The notes under the pieces: model-generated
Seen by the model: the letters and a program-made list of their open reading frames with translations, nothing else
Databases searched by the model: none
What the model was told of the DNA's origin: nothing
DNA from: Ensifer sp. IC4062
Lineage (GTDB): Bacteria > Pseudomonadota > Alphaproteobacteria > Rhizobiales > Rhizobiaceae
Direction: 5' to 3'
Assembly: GCF_020193575.1 (NCBI RefSeq)
Contig: NZ_JADYVD010000028.1
Coordinates: forward strand, 33,939-97,938
DNA: 64,000 bases
Shown: positions 48,380 to 57,180 of the stretch, in pieces
How positions within the stretch are numbered: position 1 is the first letter of the stretch
How the letters are laid out: every line of letters begins with the position of its first letter
Translations under genes and position numbers: made by a program

Positions 48380-49360
48380 ATGATCGAAACCATAGTCGGC
48401 GACAACGGCAGCCGATTCATCATCGCCGCCGCGGCCGTTGCCGTCGGGCTTTTGTGCCTTGTAGCCGTCCTTTGGATCATGCGCCACAGACCCTCCTCCC
48501 CCTTTGTGCGCGGCGGCAAGAATAGACAGCCGAGACTCGCCGTCCTCGACGCCGCCGCGGTCGACGCGCGCCGCCGCCTCGTGCTTGTTCGCCGCGATGA
48601 CGTCGAACATCTGATTATGATCGGCGGCCCGACTGATATCGTCATCGAAAGTCGAATTGCGCCGGACGGTGCCCCACCGGCACAGACCAGTGCCGCTGTC
48701 GCCGCGGAGCAAAAGGCGGTCGAGGCGCCGAAGGCTGCGCCGCGAGCAGAGCCCAAATCCGCCCCCACGCCGGCTCCGGTTCCGGCGGAATCCACAGCCG
48801 CCGTCGAGGAGCGGCCTGCGGCGCGCACGGAAGAGCGGGCGCAGGCAACAGCTCCCCGCGTGGAGTCGGCGCCGCCGATCCGCCTTGCGGCAGAGCAAAG
48901 ACCCGCGACGGCGCAACCACTCCAGCAACAGCCGCCTGCCACGGTCTCGCCACCCGTATCCGCGATTCCCACCGTTTCCGCCTTAGAACGTGCGGAGGAT
49001 ATTTTCGACGTCGCTCGCGAGCGGGTGTTGCCAGCAGCGCCGCGGCGCGAACAGGCGCCAATGCAACAGGTCCCAATGCAAGCAGCCTCTGCACCGGCCG
49101 CGCAGACACAGACGATGCCGATTCAGCCGGTCGTGTCGGACAAGGTTTCGGATTTCGAGCGGATTCTCGATGCGGAGATCAGCGGCGATCTCCAGCGACT
49201 GGCACCCTCCGTTGGGCTTCAGGCAGAGAGCCGGCCGATCGCGGGCGGTCGCCAGGAACCGTTGCTCGGTGGTACACCGGACAATATCCGCAAGGAGCCG
49301 ACCATCGAAGAGGAAATGACCCGTATGCTCGCCGACATTTCCGCCGGGCGTAAGCCCTGA
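48380..49360 (+). CDS. FliO-like membrane protein with Pro/Ala-rich tail
   Basis: 326 residues. A single membrane helix (FIIAAAAVAVGLLCLVAVLWIM) is followed by QPRLAVLDAAAVDARRRLVLVRRDDVEHLIMIGGPTDIVIE. This segment is the FliO domain of the flagellar export family. About 200 residues of low-complexity Pro/Ala/Gln follow, ending in KEPTIEEEMTRMLADISAGRKP. It lies outside any flagellar operon, so it may not serve the flagellum. Some rhizobial homologues are listed as FliO/MopB proteins. Confidence 0.72.
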   Translation: MIETIVGDNGSRFIIAAAAVAVGLLCLVAVLWIMRHRPSSPFVRGGKNRQPRLAVLDAAAVDARRRLVLVRRDDVEHLIMIGGPTDIVIESRIAPDGAPPAQTSAAVAAEQKAVEAPKAAPRAEPKSAPTPAPVPAESTAAVEERPAARTEERAQATAPRVESAPPIRLAAEQRPATAQPLQQQPPATVSPPVSAIPTVSALERAEDIFDVARERVLPAAPRREQAPMQQVPMQAASAPAAQTQTMPIQPVVSDKVSDFERILDAEISGDLQRLAPSVGLQAESRPIAGGRQEPLLGGTPDNIRKEPTIEEEMTRMLADISAGRKP

Positions 49361-49444
49361 ACGCGGCCGCAACCACGTCAGGCGTTTCCAATCAGGTTGA
49401 TCCTGGATTGCAGGAAGGTATGTCGGCCTAGGTGAGGCAATAAG

Positions 49445-49474
49445 AAAAACGGCGCGGTTTACCGCGCCGTTTTT
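49445..49474. terminator. Bidirectional terminator between FliO-like and DksA-like genes
   Basis: AAAAACGGCGCGG pairs perfectly with CCGCGCCGTTTTT around TTTA, giving T tracts on both strands. Confidence 0.92.
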
Positions 49475-49498
49475 CAGATCAGGAAGAACCTGTAACCG

Positions 49499-49918
49499 TT
49501 ATTCGTCCCGATAGACTTTCTCGCGCCGTTCGTGACGCTCCTGCGCCTCGATCGAGAGGGTTGCAATCGGCCGGGCGTCCAGACGCTTTAAACCGATCGG
49601 TTCGCCAGTTTCCTCACAGTAACCGTAGGTTCCTTCGTCAAGCCGCTGCAGTGCAGCATCGATCTTGGCGATCAGTTTCCGTTGCCGGTCCCGGGCACGC
49701 AATTCGATGGCCCGGTCTGTTTCGGAAGAAGCTCGGTCCGCGAGATCCGGATGGTTGGCACTCTCCTCTGCCAAGTGGTCCAGTGTCTCGCGGGCTTCAC
49801 GAAGGATATCATTTTTCCAGGCATTCAACTTTGCGCGAAAATACGCCCGGTGGTTTGCATTCATGAATTCCTCGTCCTCGGAGAGGACAAAGGTACTAAG
49901 ATCGATCTTCTCACTCAA
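49499..49918 (-). CDS. DksA/TraR-family RNA polymerase-binding protein, TTG start
   Basis: 139 residues. Coiled-coil part AYFRAKLNAWKNDILREARETLDHL, then the zinc-finger region GTYGYCEETGEPIGLKRL. Only one Cys is left of the four in classical DksA, so this is the zinc-free type known in alphaproteobacteria. It binds the RNA polymerase secondary channel and works with ppGpp. I chose the TTG at 49918 because AGGAGA stands about 8 bases before it and homology begins SEKIDLSTFVLSEDEEF. The frame runs on to an ATG at 49981, which would add 21 unrelated residues. Confidence 0.9.
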   Translation of the reverse strand: MSEKIDLSTFVLSEDEEFMNANHRAYFRAKLNAWKNDILREARETLDHLAEESANHPDLADRASSETDRAIELRARDRQRKLIAKIDAALQRLDEGTYGYCEETGEPIGLKRLDARPIATLSIEAQERHERREKVYRDE

Positions 49919-49981
49919 CGCGATTCTCCTGAAGAACATCTCATTGCGGCGGTGTATAGACCCATGGAAGCTCTGATTCAA

Positions 49982-50267
49982 GCCTTGTGCCAGACACTCA
50001 ACCGCATTTTACTAATGCTTGCATTTCAAGCTAACTGGCGAATATTTCATCAAAATTACACATGAAGTCTTGATCGCCGATAAGGCCGGCGGACCTACCT
50101 GCAAACTGCTGCCGATGCCGGCAAGATATCAGATTGCGACATCTGGTGTGCCTTAGGCGTCAATTCAATGGGGCCGGTTCCACGGAAAACGTGAGCCTAC
50201 GGCTTGATCTTTGCTGCGGCAGCGGGACAAGGTACCTATCCTGCCGGACTCGCGACTGGATCCGGGC
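49982..50267. other. Intergenic, upstream of the DksA-like gene
   Basis: About 290 bases before the RIME-like copy 7. I see no gene, no strong hairpin and no clear promoter. Together with the repeat it separates the divergent DksA-like and sixA genes. Confidence 0.5.
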
Positions 50268-50370
50268 TTCAGCGCCGCGCGTCTTGATCAGCCGCGCAAA
50301 GGACGCTGTACGACTTTGAATTGCTACATGTCGTTACCCTTAGATCGGTTAGGATTTGAGGGAACGGCAG
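50268..50370. repeat. RIME-like element, copy 7
   Basis: TTCAGCGCCGCGCGTC...CCGCGCAAAGGACGCTGTA, then TGCTACATGTCGTTACCC...ATCGGTTAGGATTTGAGGG. The second palindrome has lost its right end. It lies just upstream of sixA. Confidence 0.75.
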
Positions 50371-50419
50371 CGGACAGATGCCTCCAACCTTCGGGCGATT
50401 TGATCGCCCCGGACTATAC

Positions 50420-50956
50420 ATGCAAGACAGCGTTGCCCCGACATTTCGCCTCTTCCTTCTCCGCCACGCACGTTCGGGCTGGGCGCTGCCGGGTCAGCGG
50501 GATTTCGACCGAACGCTTGACGATACCGGTTATGCCGAGGCGGAACTGATCGCTCAGAGTGCGGCCGACCATGGCATGCGGCCGGACCTGATCCTGTGCT
50601 CGACCGCCGTGCGGTGTCGCCAAACGGCCGAACCACTCTACCGAACGCTCGGCGAGGACATCGATCTTCGTTACATCGATGCTCTTTATACGGGATCGAT
50701 GAACATCTACGCCGATCTTCTCGAGGCAAATTCCAGCCTGGCCTCGCTGATGCTCATCGGTCACAATCCGATGATCGAGGAGTTGTTCCGTCGGCTTTTG
50801 GGCGACGAAGCTGCGGACAGGGTTCTCGCGGATGGCTATCCCCCGGCTGCGTTGGCAGTCATCGACTTTTCGGCCCCTCCGAGCGCCGGCACCAGATGGT
50901 TGGCGAGACTTTCGACGCTTTTGCTGCCCATGCTGGAGGAGCCGAGAAGATCGTGA
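50420..50956 (+). CDS. SixA-type phosphohistidine phosphatase
   Basis: 178 residues from the ATG at 50420 (MQDSVAPTFRLFLLRHARSGW); an in-frame ATG at 50378 would add 14. Single-domain histidine phosphatase with the RHA catalytic motif (LLRHARSGWA), the DRTLDDTGYAEAELIA block, CSTAVRCRQTAEPL and IGHNPMIEEL. SixA dephosphorylates histidine on phosphotransfer proteins in E. coli. An orphan HPt gene and cckA are in this window, but no direct link is shown. Confidence 0.9.
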   Translation: MQDSVAPTFRLFLLRHARSGWALPGQRDFDRTLDDTGYAEAELIAQSAADHGMRPDLILCSTAVRCRQTAEPLYRTLGEDIDLRYIDALYTGSMNIYADLLEANSSLASLMLIGHNPMIEELFRRLLGDEAADRVLADGYPPAALAVIDFSAPPSAGTRWLARLSTLLLPMLEEPRRS

Positions 50957-51117
50957 CGTACCCTGCCCGCCAAACGAAAATCCGACTATGTCGTTGCAGT
51001 GGCGGCAAGATTTCCTATATCGCAGCACGGCCACAGCATGTGCGCGGCGTCTTTGATGGCTGCAGGTGAACAGACGATTCTCATATCGACGGAATCATTC
51101 CCGAGGAACGGATAAAC

Positions 51118-52614
51118 TTGGCGCCCATTTTGAGCAGCTTCAAAGATGATGCCCTGATTGTGCTGGACAATCTTGCTGATCGCGCATCCGGGCTCGTCAA
51201 TCCCGCCATCCGGCTCGGAGTTACAGGCCTGTCTCGTGCCGGCAAGACGGTTTTCATTTCGTCGCTCGTCCACAATTTGCTGAATGGCGGTCGCCTGCCG
51301 GTGTTCGAACCCATTCGATCGGGGCGGGTTTCGAAAGTGCGGCTGGAGCCGCAGCCCGACGACGCGGTGCCGCGCTTCCAATACGAGGATCATGTCGCCG
51401 CCCTCGTCCGGGATCGGGTCTGGCCGGATTCGACAAGGGCGATTTCGCAGCTGCGCATCACGCTTGACTATGAAAGCGCCAGCGGCTGGAACCGAATGTT
51501 CTCGCCTGGGCGACTGTCGGTAGACATAGTCGACTATCCGGGGGAATGGTTGCTTGACCTGCCCCTGCTTGGGCAGGATTTCCGGCAGTTCAGCGAGAGC
51601 ACGGCGCGGCGGGCGCGCGCCGGCATACGGGCAGGCCTTGCGCGCGAATGGCTGGCGCTTGCATCGATGAGCGGTGCCACCGCTGCAGCCGACGAGGGCA
51701 ACGCCCGTCGGCTTGCCGAAAGCTTCACCGCCTATCTCCAAGCCTGTAAGGCCGACGACCGATCCCTCTCGACGCTGCCGCCGGGCCGCTTCCTGATGCC
51801 CGGAGATCTCGAGGGGTCACCGGCGCTGACCTTCTCGCCGCTTCCGGATCTGCCTCAGGGCCGCGCGCCGAACGGATCGCTCTGGGCCATGATGGAGCGC
51901 CGGTACGAAGCCTACAAGACCCACGTTGTAAGCCCTTTCTTCCGCGAGCACTTCGCCCGTCTCGACCGCCAGATCGTGCTTGTCGACGCCTTGCAGGCGA
52001 TCAACCGCGGGCAGGAAGCGCTGGGTGATCTGGAGCAGGCACTCGCCGACGTGCTCGCCTGCTTCCGGCCCGGCACCAATTCCTGGCTTTCCGCTCTATT
52101 CACACGCCGGATCGATCGGGTCCTGATTGCCGCGACCAAAGCCGATCATTTGCACCACGAGAGCCACGACCGCCTCGAGCGCATCACCGCTCGGCTCGTC
52201 AGCCGTGCGGCCGAACGGATCGGCATGAGTGGCGCAGGTCTTGAAGTGATGGCGCTCGCATCCGTCCGCGCGACGCGCGAGGCGACGGTGAACCACGACG
52301 GCCACACGCTGCCGGTGATCGTCGGCACCCCGATCGCCGGCGAGCGGATAAATGGCGAGGTATTCGACGGAGAAAGAAAGACAGCGATATTTCCCGGTGA
52401 CCTACCGGAAGATCCTGAAGTGCTTTTTGAGTCAATGGAAGGGCATCATAAGGCCTCGAAACCCGCGGAAGCGGAGTGCGCGATGCCAGAACTAAACTTC
52501 GTGCGCTTCCGCCCGCCACATCTCGAGGAGACGCGCGGCGGATTGAAACTCTCGGTGCCGCATATCCGGCTTGACCGTGCGATGCAGTTCCTGCTCGGAG
52601 ATCGCCTGGCATGA
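51118..52614 (+). CDS. ycjX: YcjX-family (DUF463) P-loop protein
   Basis: 498 residues from a TTG start. A P-loop GTPase-like protein: GLSRAGKTVFISSLVHNLL near residue 41, then VDIVDYPGEWLLDLP as the switch/Walker-B region. YcjX is a stress-induced protein of unknown function that sits next to YcjF, and ycjF follows here with a 4-base ATGA overlap. GAGGA upstream supports the start. Confidence 0.9.
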   Translation: MAPILSSFKDDALIVLDNLADRASGLVNPAIRLGVTGLSRAGKTVFISSLVHNLLNGGRLPVFEPIRSGRVSKVRLEPQPDDAVPRFQYEDHVAALVRDRVWPDSTRAISQLRITLDYESASGWNRMFSPGRLSVDIVDYPGEWLLDLPLLGQDFRQFSESTARRARAGIRAGLAREWLALASMSGATAAADEGNARRLAESFTAYLQACKADDRSLSTLPPGRFLMPGDLEGSPALTFSPLPDLPQGRAPNGSLWAMMERRYEAYKTHVVSPFFREHFARLDRQIVLVDALQAINRGQEALGDLEQALADVLACFRPGTNSWLSALFTRRIDRVLIAATKADHLHHESHDRLERITARLVSRAAERIGMSGAGLEVMALASVRATREATVNHDGHTLPVIVGTPIAGERINGEVFDGERKTAIFPGDLPEDPEVLFESMEGHHKASKPAEAECAMPELNFVRFRPPHLEETRGGLKLSVPHIRLDRAMQFLLGDRLA

Positions 52615-53687
52615 GCGACGATTTCAAGAACCGTGGGCGCAAGCCGGCTGCCTTCTCCGTCGAGCCCGACAAGCAGACTGAACACAAGGAGCGGCAACAG
52701 CAACGACGCGCGCCGGCAAGCTTCAGCGACCGCGTCGTCATGACGCCTGATGCCGAAGACCCCTTCATCGAGACGACTGCGGCGATCGAAGCGCTCAACT
52801 TGCCGGAAGCAACACCGCGTCGCCGTCGGTTTTCCTTCGGCAAAGTGGCGGTCGGCGCGCTGGGGATACTGCTTTCGCTTGCCTTGGCATTGTGGATCGA
52901 TCGCCTGGTTCGCGACCTCTTTTCCCGCGCCGATTGGCTTGGCTACGGCGCGATCGCCGTGGTTGCGATCGGCGCCCTAGCCTTCCTGGTCGTCATCGTG
53001 CGCGAACTCTCCGGCATGATGCAACTGACGGCGATACAGCAATTGAAAAAAGATGTCGGTGAAGCTGCGGCTAGCGCCAAGACCGCGCGTAACGCAACCG
53101 CTAGGCTTGTCCACCTATTGGCCGCCAATCCTCGCACGGCAAAAGGCCGTGCACGCCTTGTTGAAACCGAGGGCGAGATCATCGACGGCCCTCATCTCAT
53201 CGAGTTGACCGAGCGGGAACTGCTGACGCCGCTTGACCGCGAAGCGCGCCGGATCATTCTCGCCGCGTCGAAACGCGTGTCGATTGTGACAGCCGTAAGT
53301 CCGCGCGCACTCGTCGATCTCGGCTATGTTCTTTACGAATCGGCCCGGATGATCCGTGCAATGGCGGAGCTCTACGGCGGTCGCCCCGGCACGCTCGGCA
53401 TGCTGCGGCTCATGCGCGACGTCATCGCACATCTCGCCGTCACGGGCTCGATTGCCGCCGGCGACAGCCTCATCCAACAGGTTCTGGGCCACGGCCTTGC
53501 ATCCAAACTCTCCGCGCGCCTTGGCGAAGGGGTCATCAACGGACTAATGACCGCGCGCATCGGGATAGCGGCGATGGATCTTTGCCGCCCCATGCCGTTC
53601 CGTGCGCTGAAGCGACCGGGGATCGGGGACTTCCTCTCCGATCTCGCGCCCGGCGCGTCCCGTTCGCAAGATCGATCCGAGAGCTGA
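52611..53687 (+). CDS. ycjF: YcjF-family membrane protein (DUF697/TIGR01620)
   Basis: 358 residues. The N-terminal 75 are charged and cytoplasmic. Two membrane helices follow: KVAVGALGILLSLALALWI and GAIAVVAIGALAFLVVIV. The C-terminal DUF697-like domain reads ISVVTAVSPRALVDLGYVLYESARMIRAMAELYG with further hydrophobic segments near 290-340. It is translationally coupled to ycjX. Role unknown, probably envelope stress. Confidence 0.9.
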   Translation: MSDDFKNRGRKPAAFSVEPDKQTEHKERQQQRRAPASFSDRVVMTPDAEDPFIETTAAIEALNLPEATPRRRRFSFGKVAVGALGILLSLALALWIDRLVRDLFSRADWLGYGAIAVVAIGALAFLVVIVRELSGMMQLTAIQQLKKDVGEAAASAKTARNATARLVHLLAANPRTAKGRARLVETEGEIIDGPHLIELTERELLTPLDREARRIILAASKRVSIVTAVSPRALVDLGYVLYESARMIRAMAELYGGRPGTLGMLRLMRDVIAHLAVTGSIAAGDSLIQQVLGHGLASKLSARLGEGVINGLMTARIGIAAMDLCRPMPFRALKRPGIGDFLSDLAPGASRSQDRSES

Positions 53688-53699
53688 TCCCTGCCGGCT

Positions 53700-54491
53700 T
53701 TATATGCCCGCATACCAGTCGTAGCCGAGATCCTCCCAGAAACCGCCCTTCCCTTGGCCGTAAGGTGCGAGGTCTGAGACGAGCTCAATCGAGCGAACGT
53801 ATTTCGCCATTTTGTATCCGAGCTGACGCTCCACCCGCAGACGCAAGGGGGCGCCATTTGCGACCGGGAGCGGTTCCCCGTTCAAGCCATAGGCAAGAAT
53901 CGTTTGCGGATGGCGAGCGTCCAGCATATCGATCGACTCGTAGTAGGCGACCTCCCCGGAGAGGCCGAGGTTCATAGTGTCGAAGCATCGAAATAGCACA
54001 TAGCGTGCCTCCGACTTCACCCCCGCTTCGTCCAGAACAGCCGAGAGCGGGACACCCGTCCACTTGACGATACAACTCCAGCCTTCGACGCAGTCGTGCC
54101 GGGTGATTTGCGTGCGCGACGGCATGTTGCGCAGCTCATCGAGCGAAAGCCGCAGTGGCCGGTCGACAAACCCGCCGACGTCCAAACGGTAGCCGGCGAA
54201 GCCGCCATCCCGAAGAGCGATGTAGGTGGCGTCCGTCGGGTCAGTGGAGCCGTTCGGCCTTTGTCCCTGGCGGATCTCGCTCTCCGAAAACTCCTTTGCC
54301 AGACTGTCGGCACCGATGAGGAAACGCTGGACGCGATAGGTCAGCCCATTCGCCTTGGCCATCACATCACGCGCGGTTGCCCCGCTCGAGAGCATGCCGT
54401 CCAACGCGTCGCATCCAGCAAGGGGCAAGGTCGAGGCTGCAACACCTGCCACGGTCAAAAGCCGCCTACGGTTGATGATGATCCGGCTCAT
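53700..54491 (-). CDS. Molybdopterin-dependent oxidoreductase, YedY/MsrP-like
   Basis: 263 residues of the sulfite-oxidase fold. The start at 54491 overlaps the upstream cytochrome gene (ATGA). The N-terminus has a twin-arginine-like signal (INRRRLLTVAG) followed by LAGCD, so it may be exported as a lipoprotein. The molybdenum-ligand Cys lies in TRHDCVEGWSCIVKWTGVPL. Substrate unknown; relatives reduce methionine sulfoxide or oxidise sulfite. The next gene supplies a cytochrome b partner, so the pair should form a membrane-linked redox system. Confidence 0.9.
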   Translation of the reverse strand: MSRIIINRRRLLTVAGVAASTLPLAGCDALDGMLSSGATARDVMAKANGLTYRVQRFLIGADSLAKEFSESEIRQGQRPNGSTDPTDATYIALRDGGFAGYRLDVGGFVDRPLRLSLDELRNMPSRTQITRHDCVEGWSCIVKWTGVPLSAVLDEAGVKSEARYVLFRCFDTMNLGLSGEVAYYESIDMLDARHPQTILAYGLNGEPLPVANGAPLRLRVERQLGYKMAKYVRSIELVSDLAPYGQGKGGFWEDLGYDWYAGI

Positions 54492-55342
54492 CGTTCGGCT
54501 CCTCCCTCGGCTGGCTCCGGGTCGATTCGATACCGCCCGGTCACCATGGAGCGCATCTCGTTGAGCGGTCCGGCTGCAAAGACCATGAAGATGTGGATGG
54601 CAAAGAAGCCGACGAGCAGCAGCATAGTAACAAAATGGATCGTGCGCGCCGTCTGGCGGCCGCCGAAGACCTCCGTGAGCCACGGCATGGCGGCGTTCAT
54701 TCCCGGTGACATCGCCAGTCCCGTCAGGATCATGAGCGGGAAAAGCACCAGAAGAACAATCGCATAGGAGATTTTCTGTAGACCGTTGTAAGAGCGATCA
54801 TGATGGAACCGGAACCGCAAATGCTCGAAGAAACTGCCCGGCAAGCCGCGAATATCCGACAAGGTTGGCAAGATATCGCGCCGCAGATGACCGTTGAGCA
54901 GGCTCGCAGCAACCCATGAGATAAACGTCGCCGCGAACAGCCAAGCGAAGAAGAAGTGGACGACCCTGCCTGTCGCAAGATCGTGGTAGGAGGGTACCGT
55001 AAGCCAGCCCGGAAACGCCTGGTACACGCGGCTGTCCTGCGGTCCACTGACACCGAGGAAGCCGGTGGTGTCGATACTTCGACCGAACAACGTCGTGAGC
55101 CCTTCGGCGTTGCCGTCGGTTCCCCTGACGGTACGGATCGACAGCACGCTGTTGTCGAATGCGAAGCCGGATTGCTCGCCGATATAAAGCGATGGGTGGG
55201 CGTTGAAGATCTGCAAGCCGCTGAGGAGCAGGAAGAACAGGGCGAACGCCCATGTCCAGTGCGTGACTCGCGTCATGAAGCCATGACGACGAATCGTTGT
55301 CCGCTGTGAGTGAATGTCGTGCTTTTCTATCGCCGTCGACAT
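54488..55342 (-). CDS. Cytochrome b561-type membrane subunit
   Basis: 284 residues. Begins with HGFMTRVTHWTWAFALFFLLLSGLQIF, the N-terminal helix with heme-ligand His, and has about four further helices (VHFFFAWLFAATFISWVAA, YAIVLLVLFPLMILTGLAMSPG, IHFVTMLLLVGFFAIHIFMVF). The periplasmic insert around ALYIGEQSGFAFD..ESGVS is typical of the thiosulfate-reductase-type cytochrome b. It precedes the molybdoenzyme gene with a 4-base overlap. Confidence 0.88.
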   Translation of the reverse strand: MSTAIEKHDIHSQRTTIRRHGFMTRVTHWTWAFALFFLLLSGLQIFNAHPSLYIGEQSGFAFDNSVLSIRTVRGTDGNAEGLTTLFGRSIDTTGFLGVSGPQDSRVYQAFPGWLTVPSYHDLATGRVVHFFFAWLFAATFISWVAASLLNGHLRRDILPTLSDIRGLPGSFFEHLRFRFHHDRSYNGLQKISYAIVLLVLFPLMILTGLAMSPGMNAAMPWLTEVFGGRQTARTIHFVTMLLLVGFFAIHIFMVFAAGPLNEMRSMVTGRYRIDPEPAEGGAER

Positions 55343-55514
55343 GTCCGGTACCTCCCGCGATATGACAGTGACGTAACAGGCGGCGATAGAGTTTCAAAAA
55401 CACGTCTGCCCTCATCGACGCAATTCTGAGTGAGGCCGGTGTGAGCCGCGCGAACGGCTCACTTCACAGGGAGATGTCAGGGCGGATTGGTATGTATATG
55501 AGCAATAAAGAAAC

Positions 55515-55531
55515 CGTCCATTAACCATTTC
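55515..55531 (+). promoter_or_regulatory. 17-nt motif with CtrA-like TTAACCAT, site A
   Basis: CGTCCATTAACCATTTC, 51 bases before the secreted-protein start at 55582. The same 17 bases occur on the minus strand at 60385-60401 before the HPt gene. TTAACCAT is the CtrA half-site reported in alphaproteobacteria; CtrA binding is only inferred. Confidence 0.4.
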
Positions 55532-55581
55532 AGCGCAAATGTGGTTACCAGTTTCGGACGTTGACCCATCAAGGATCGATT

Positions 55582-56133
55582 ATGTTCACGCGCCCTTCTT
55601 TGATCGTTCGCGGCGTTGCCGCTTTTGCGCTTGCTGCCACTGTCGGTCTTGCGACGCCGGCGTCATCCGGCGCCCGCGACAAGGCCTTTTTCGAGAAGGT
55701 AGCCGGCCAGTGGAAAGGCCCCGGCGAGATCGTCGCCGGCAAATACAAGGGCACGAAATTTACCTGCGACCTCACCGGCGAACCGATGTCAGGTGCTGAG
55801 GCCGGGATCAAGCTTGATGGTTTCTGCCGGGTCGGCGTCTTCAAGCAGCCGATGTCCGCCATGATCACGCAAAAGGGCAACAGCTATACGGGCAAGTTCC
55901 TCGATGGCGCTGACGGCAAGGGGCTCGATGTCGTTTCGGGCAATGTTGCAAAGGACAAGGTCGTCGTCGGAATCAATCGCAAGCAGCTCAACGGAGCGAT
56001 GATCGCTCGTCTGCAGGACGCGGAGACCATGAACATCACGATCTCCGTCAAGGTCGAGGAGACCATGATCCCCGTCATCGGCGTCAACCTCAATCGGCAA
56101 ATGGACAACATCGCCGTCGGCTCGATCAAGTAG
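55582..56133 (+). CDS. Secreted protein of unknown function
   Basis: 183 residues with a signal peptide (MFTRPSLIVRGVAAFALAATVGLA). The mature part is a compact beta-rich domain: FFEKVAGQWKGPGEIVAGKYKGTKFTCDL, GFCRVGVFKQPMSAMI, GNSYTGKFLDG, TMIPVIGVNLNRQ. I recognise no enzyme motif. AAGGA stands 8 bases before the ATG at 55582, which decides it over a TTG at 55561. It has its own upstream region with a TTAACCAT motif. Confidence 0.75.
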   Translation: MFTRPSLIVRGVAAFALAATVGLATPASSGARDKAFFEKVAGQWKGPGEIVAGKYKGTKFTCDLTGEPMSGAEAGIKLDGFCRVGVFKQPMSAMITQKGNSYTGKFLDGADGKGLDVVSGNVAKDKVVVGINRKQLNGAMIARLQDAETMNITISVKVEETMIPVIGVNLNRQMDNIAVGSIK

Positions 56134-56143
56134 CGATGGAAGA

Positions 56144-56240
56144 CACAGCGCTGCGCGTCTATTCAGACGCGCAAAGGACGTGTAGCAGTGAATGCTGCAT
56201 GTTCTCATTGGATCGGCTACGATTCTAGGAAACATGCAGT
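56144..56240. repeat. RIME-like element, copy 8
   Basis: ACAGCGCTGCGCGTC...GACGCGCAAAGGACGTGTAG, then CTGCATGTTCTCATTGG...GGAAACATGCAG with inner ATCGGCTACGAT. Slightly diverged; follows the secreted-protein gene. Confidence 0.82.
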
Positions 56241-56297
56241 GGCCAAAATGCCCGGTCTCTGCGCCGGGCTTATGTTCTCCATAAGAAATTTCCAGCG

Positions 56298-56822
56298 TCA
56301 GCCGCGCCGGCGCCACCAATCGGTGTCGCCATCCGCCACTTCAATTCCGGTGACATCGGCATCGTTCAGCCACTCGCGGACAGTACGCCCTTCTATTGAA
56401 AGGTCGGCTGCGAAGTCGGCAAGCGGCATCAGCACGAAACCGCGCACCGTCATGCGCGGGTGCGGTAATTCCAGCCTTTCGTTCGCTGAGCTCATTTCGT
56501 CAAAGGTCAGCAAGTCGATATCGATCGTCCGCGGCCCCCAGCGCTCCTTGCGAATGCGCTTCATCGCCCGCTCGATATCTAGGCAGGTGTCGAGCAGCGC
56601 CTCGGGATCGAGTGCCGTCTCTACCTCTGCGCAGGCGTTGAAGAACCAGGCCTGATCGGTCTTGCCCCAGGGCGGTGTTCGGTAGAGCCGCGAAACGGCG
56701 GTGACCTTGCAATCCGGTCTTTCGTCGAGTGCCCGCAATGCCTCCGCCATCGCCCGCGGCGGATCACCGAGATTGCCGCCGAGCCCGAGTGTCGCGCGTC
56801 GCCACGTCCTATTCTGCGACAT
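56298..56822 (-). CDS. folK: HPPK, pterin pyrophosphokinase
   Basis: 174 residues. Transfers pyrophosphate from ATP to 6-hydroxymethyldihydropterin. Typical blocks: LGLGGNLGDPPRAMAEALRAL, SRLYRTPPWGKTDQAWFFNAC and the signature RWGPRTIDIDLLTFDEM. It overlaps folB by 14 bases. Last gene of a leftward folP-folB-folK operon. Confidence 0.96.
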   Translation of the reverse strand: MSQNRTWRRATLGLGGNLGDPPRAMAEALRALDERPDCKVTAVSRLYRTPPWGKTDQAWFFNACAEVETALDPEALLDTCLDIERAMKRIRKERWGPRTIDIDLLTFDEMSSANERLELPHPRMTVRGFVLMPLADFAADLSIEGRTVREWLNDADVTGIEVADGDTDWWRRRG

Positions 56823-57180
56823 GCTCGACCGTGACTTCCACATAATCCAGCACACCGGGAACCGGTGCGTTCGGCTTGCGGATCGAAACCTTCGCGCGCC
56901 GGATTTGCCGGAAGCGTGCGCAAAGGGTCTTCGCTACCTCGAGCGCCAGCGCTTCGATCAGATAGCGCCGGCGACCGGTGACGATCCTCTCGATTTCTGC
57001 AAAGGCGATGCCATAATGCACCGTGTCGTCGATGCAATCTTCGGCGAGCGCCGTGCCCTGCTCTACCTCGAGTTCGGCATCAACGAAGAAGCGCTGCCCG
57101 AGAAACTCCTCCTCGTCGAGCACGCCGTGGCGGGCGAAGAAAGCGCAATTCTTCAAGGTGATGATGTAGGTCGCGGTCAT
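56809..57180 (-). CDS. folB: Dihydroneopterin aldolase
   Basis: 123 residues. Converts dihydroneopterin to 6-hydroxymethyldihydropterin. Family blocks: KNCAFFARHGVLDEEEFLGQRFFVDAELEV, VHYGIAFAEIERIV, LIEALALEVAKTL, VSIRKPNAPVPG with the catalytic Lys. ATGA overlap with the end of folP, so the three folate genes are translationally coupled. Confidence 0.97.
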   Translation of the reverse strand: MTATYIITLKNCAFFARHGVLDEEEFLGQRFFVDAELEVEQGTALAEDCIDDTVHYGIAFAEIERIVTGRRRYLIEALALEVAKTLCARFRQIRRAKVSIRKPNAPVPGVLDYVEVTVEHVAE

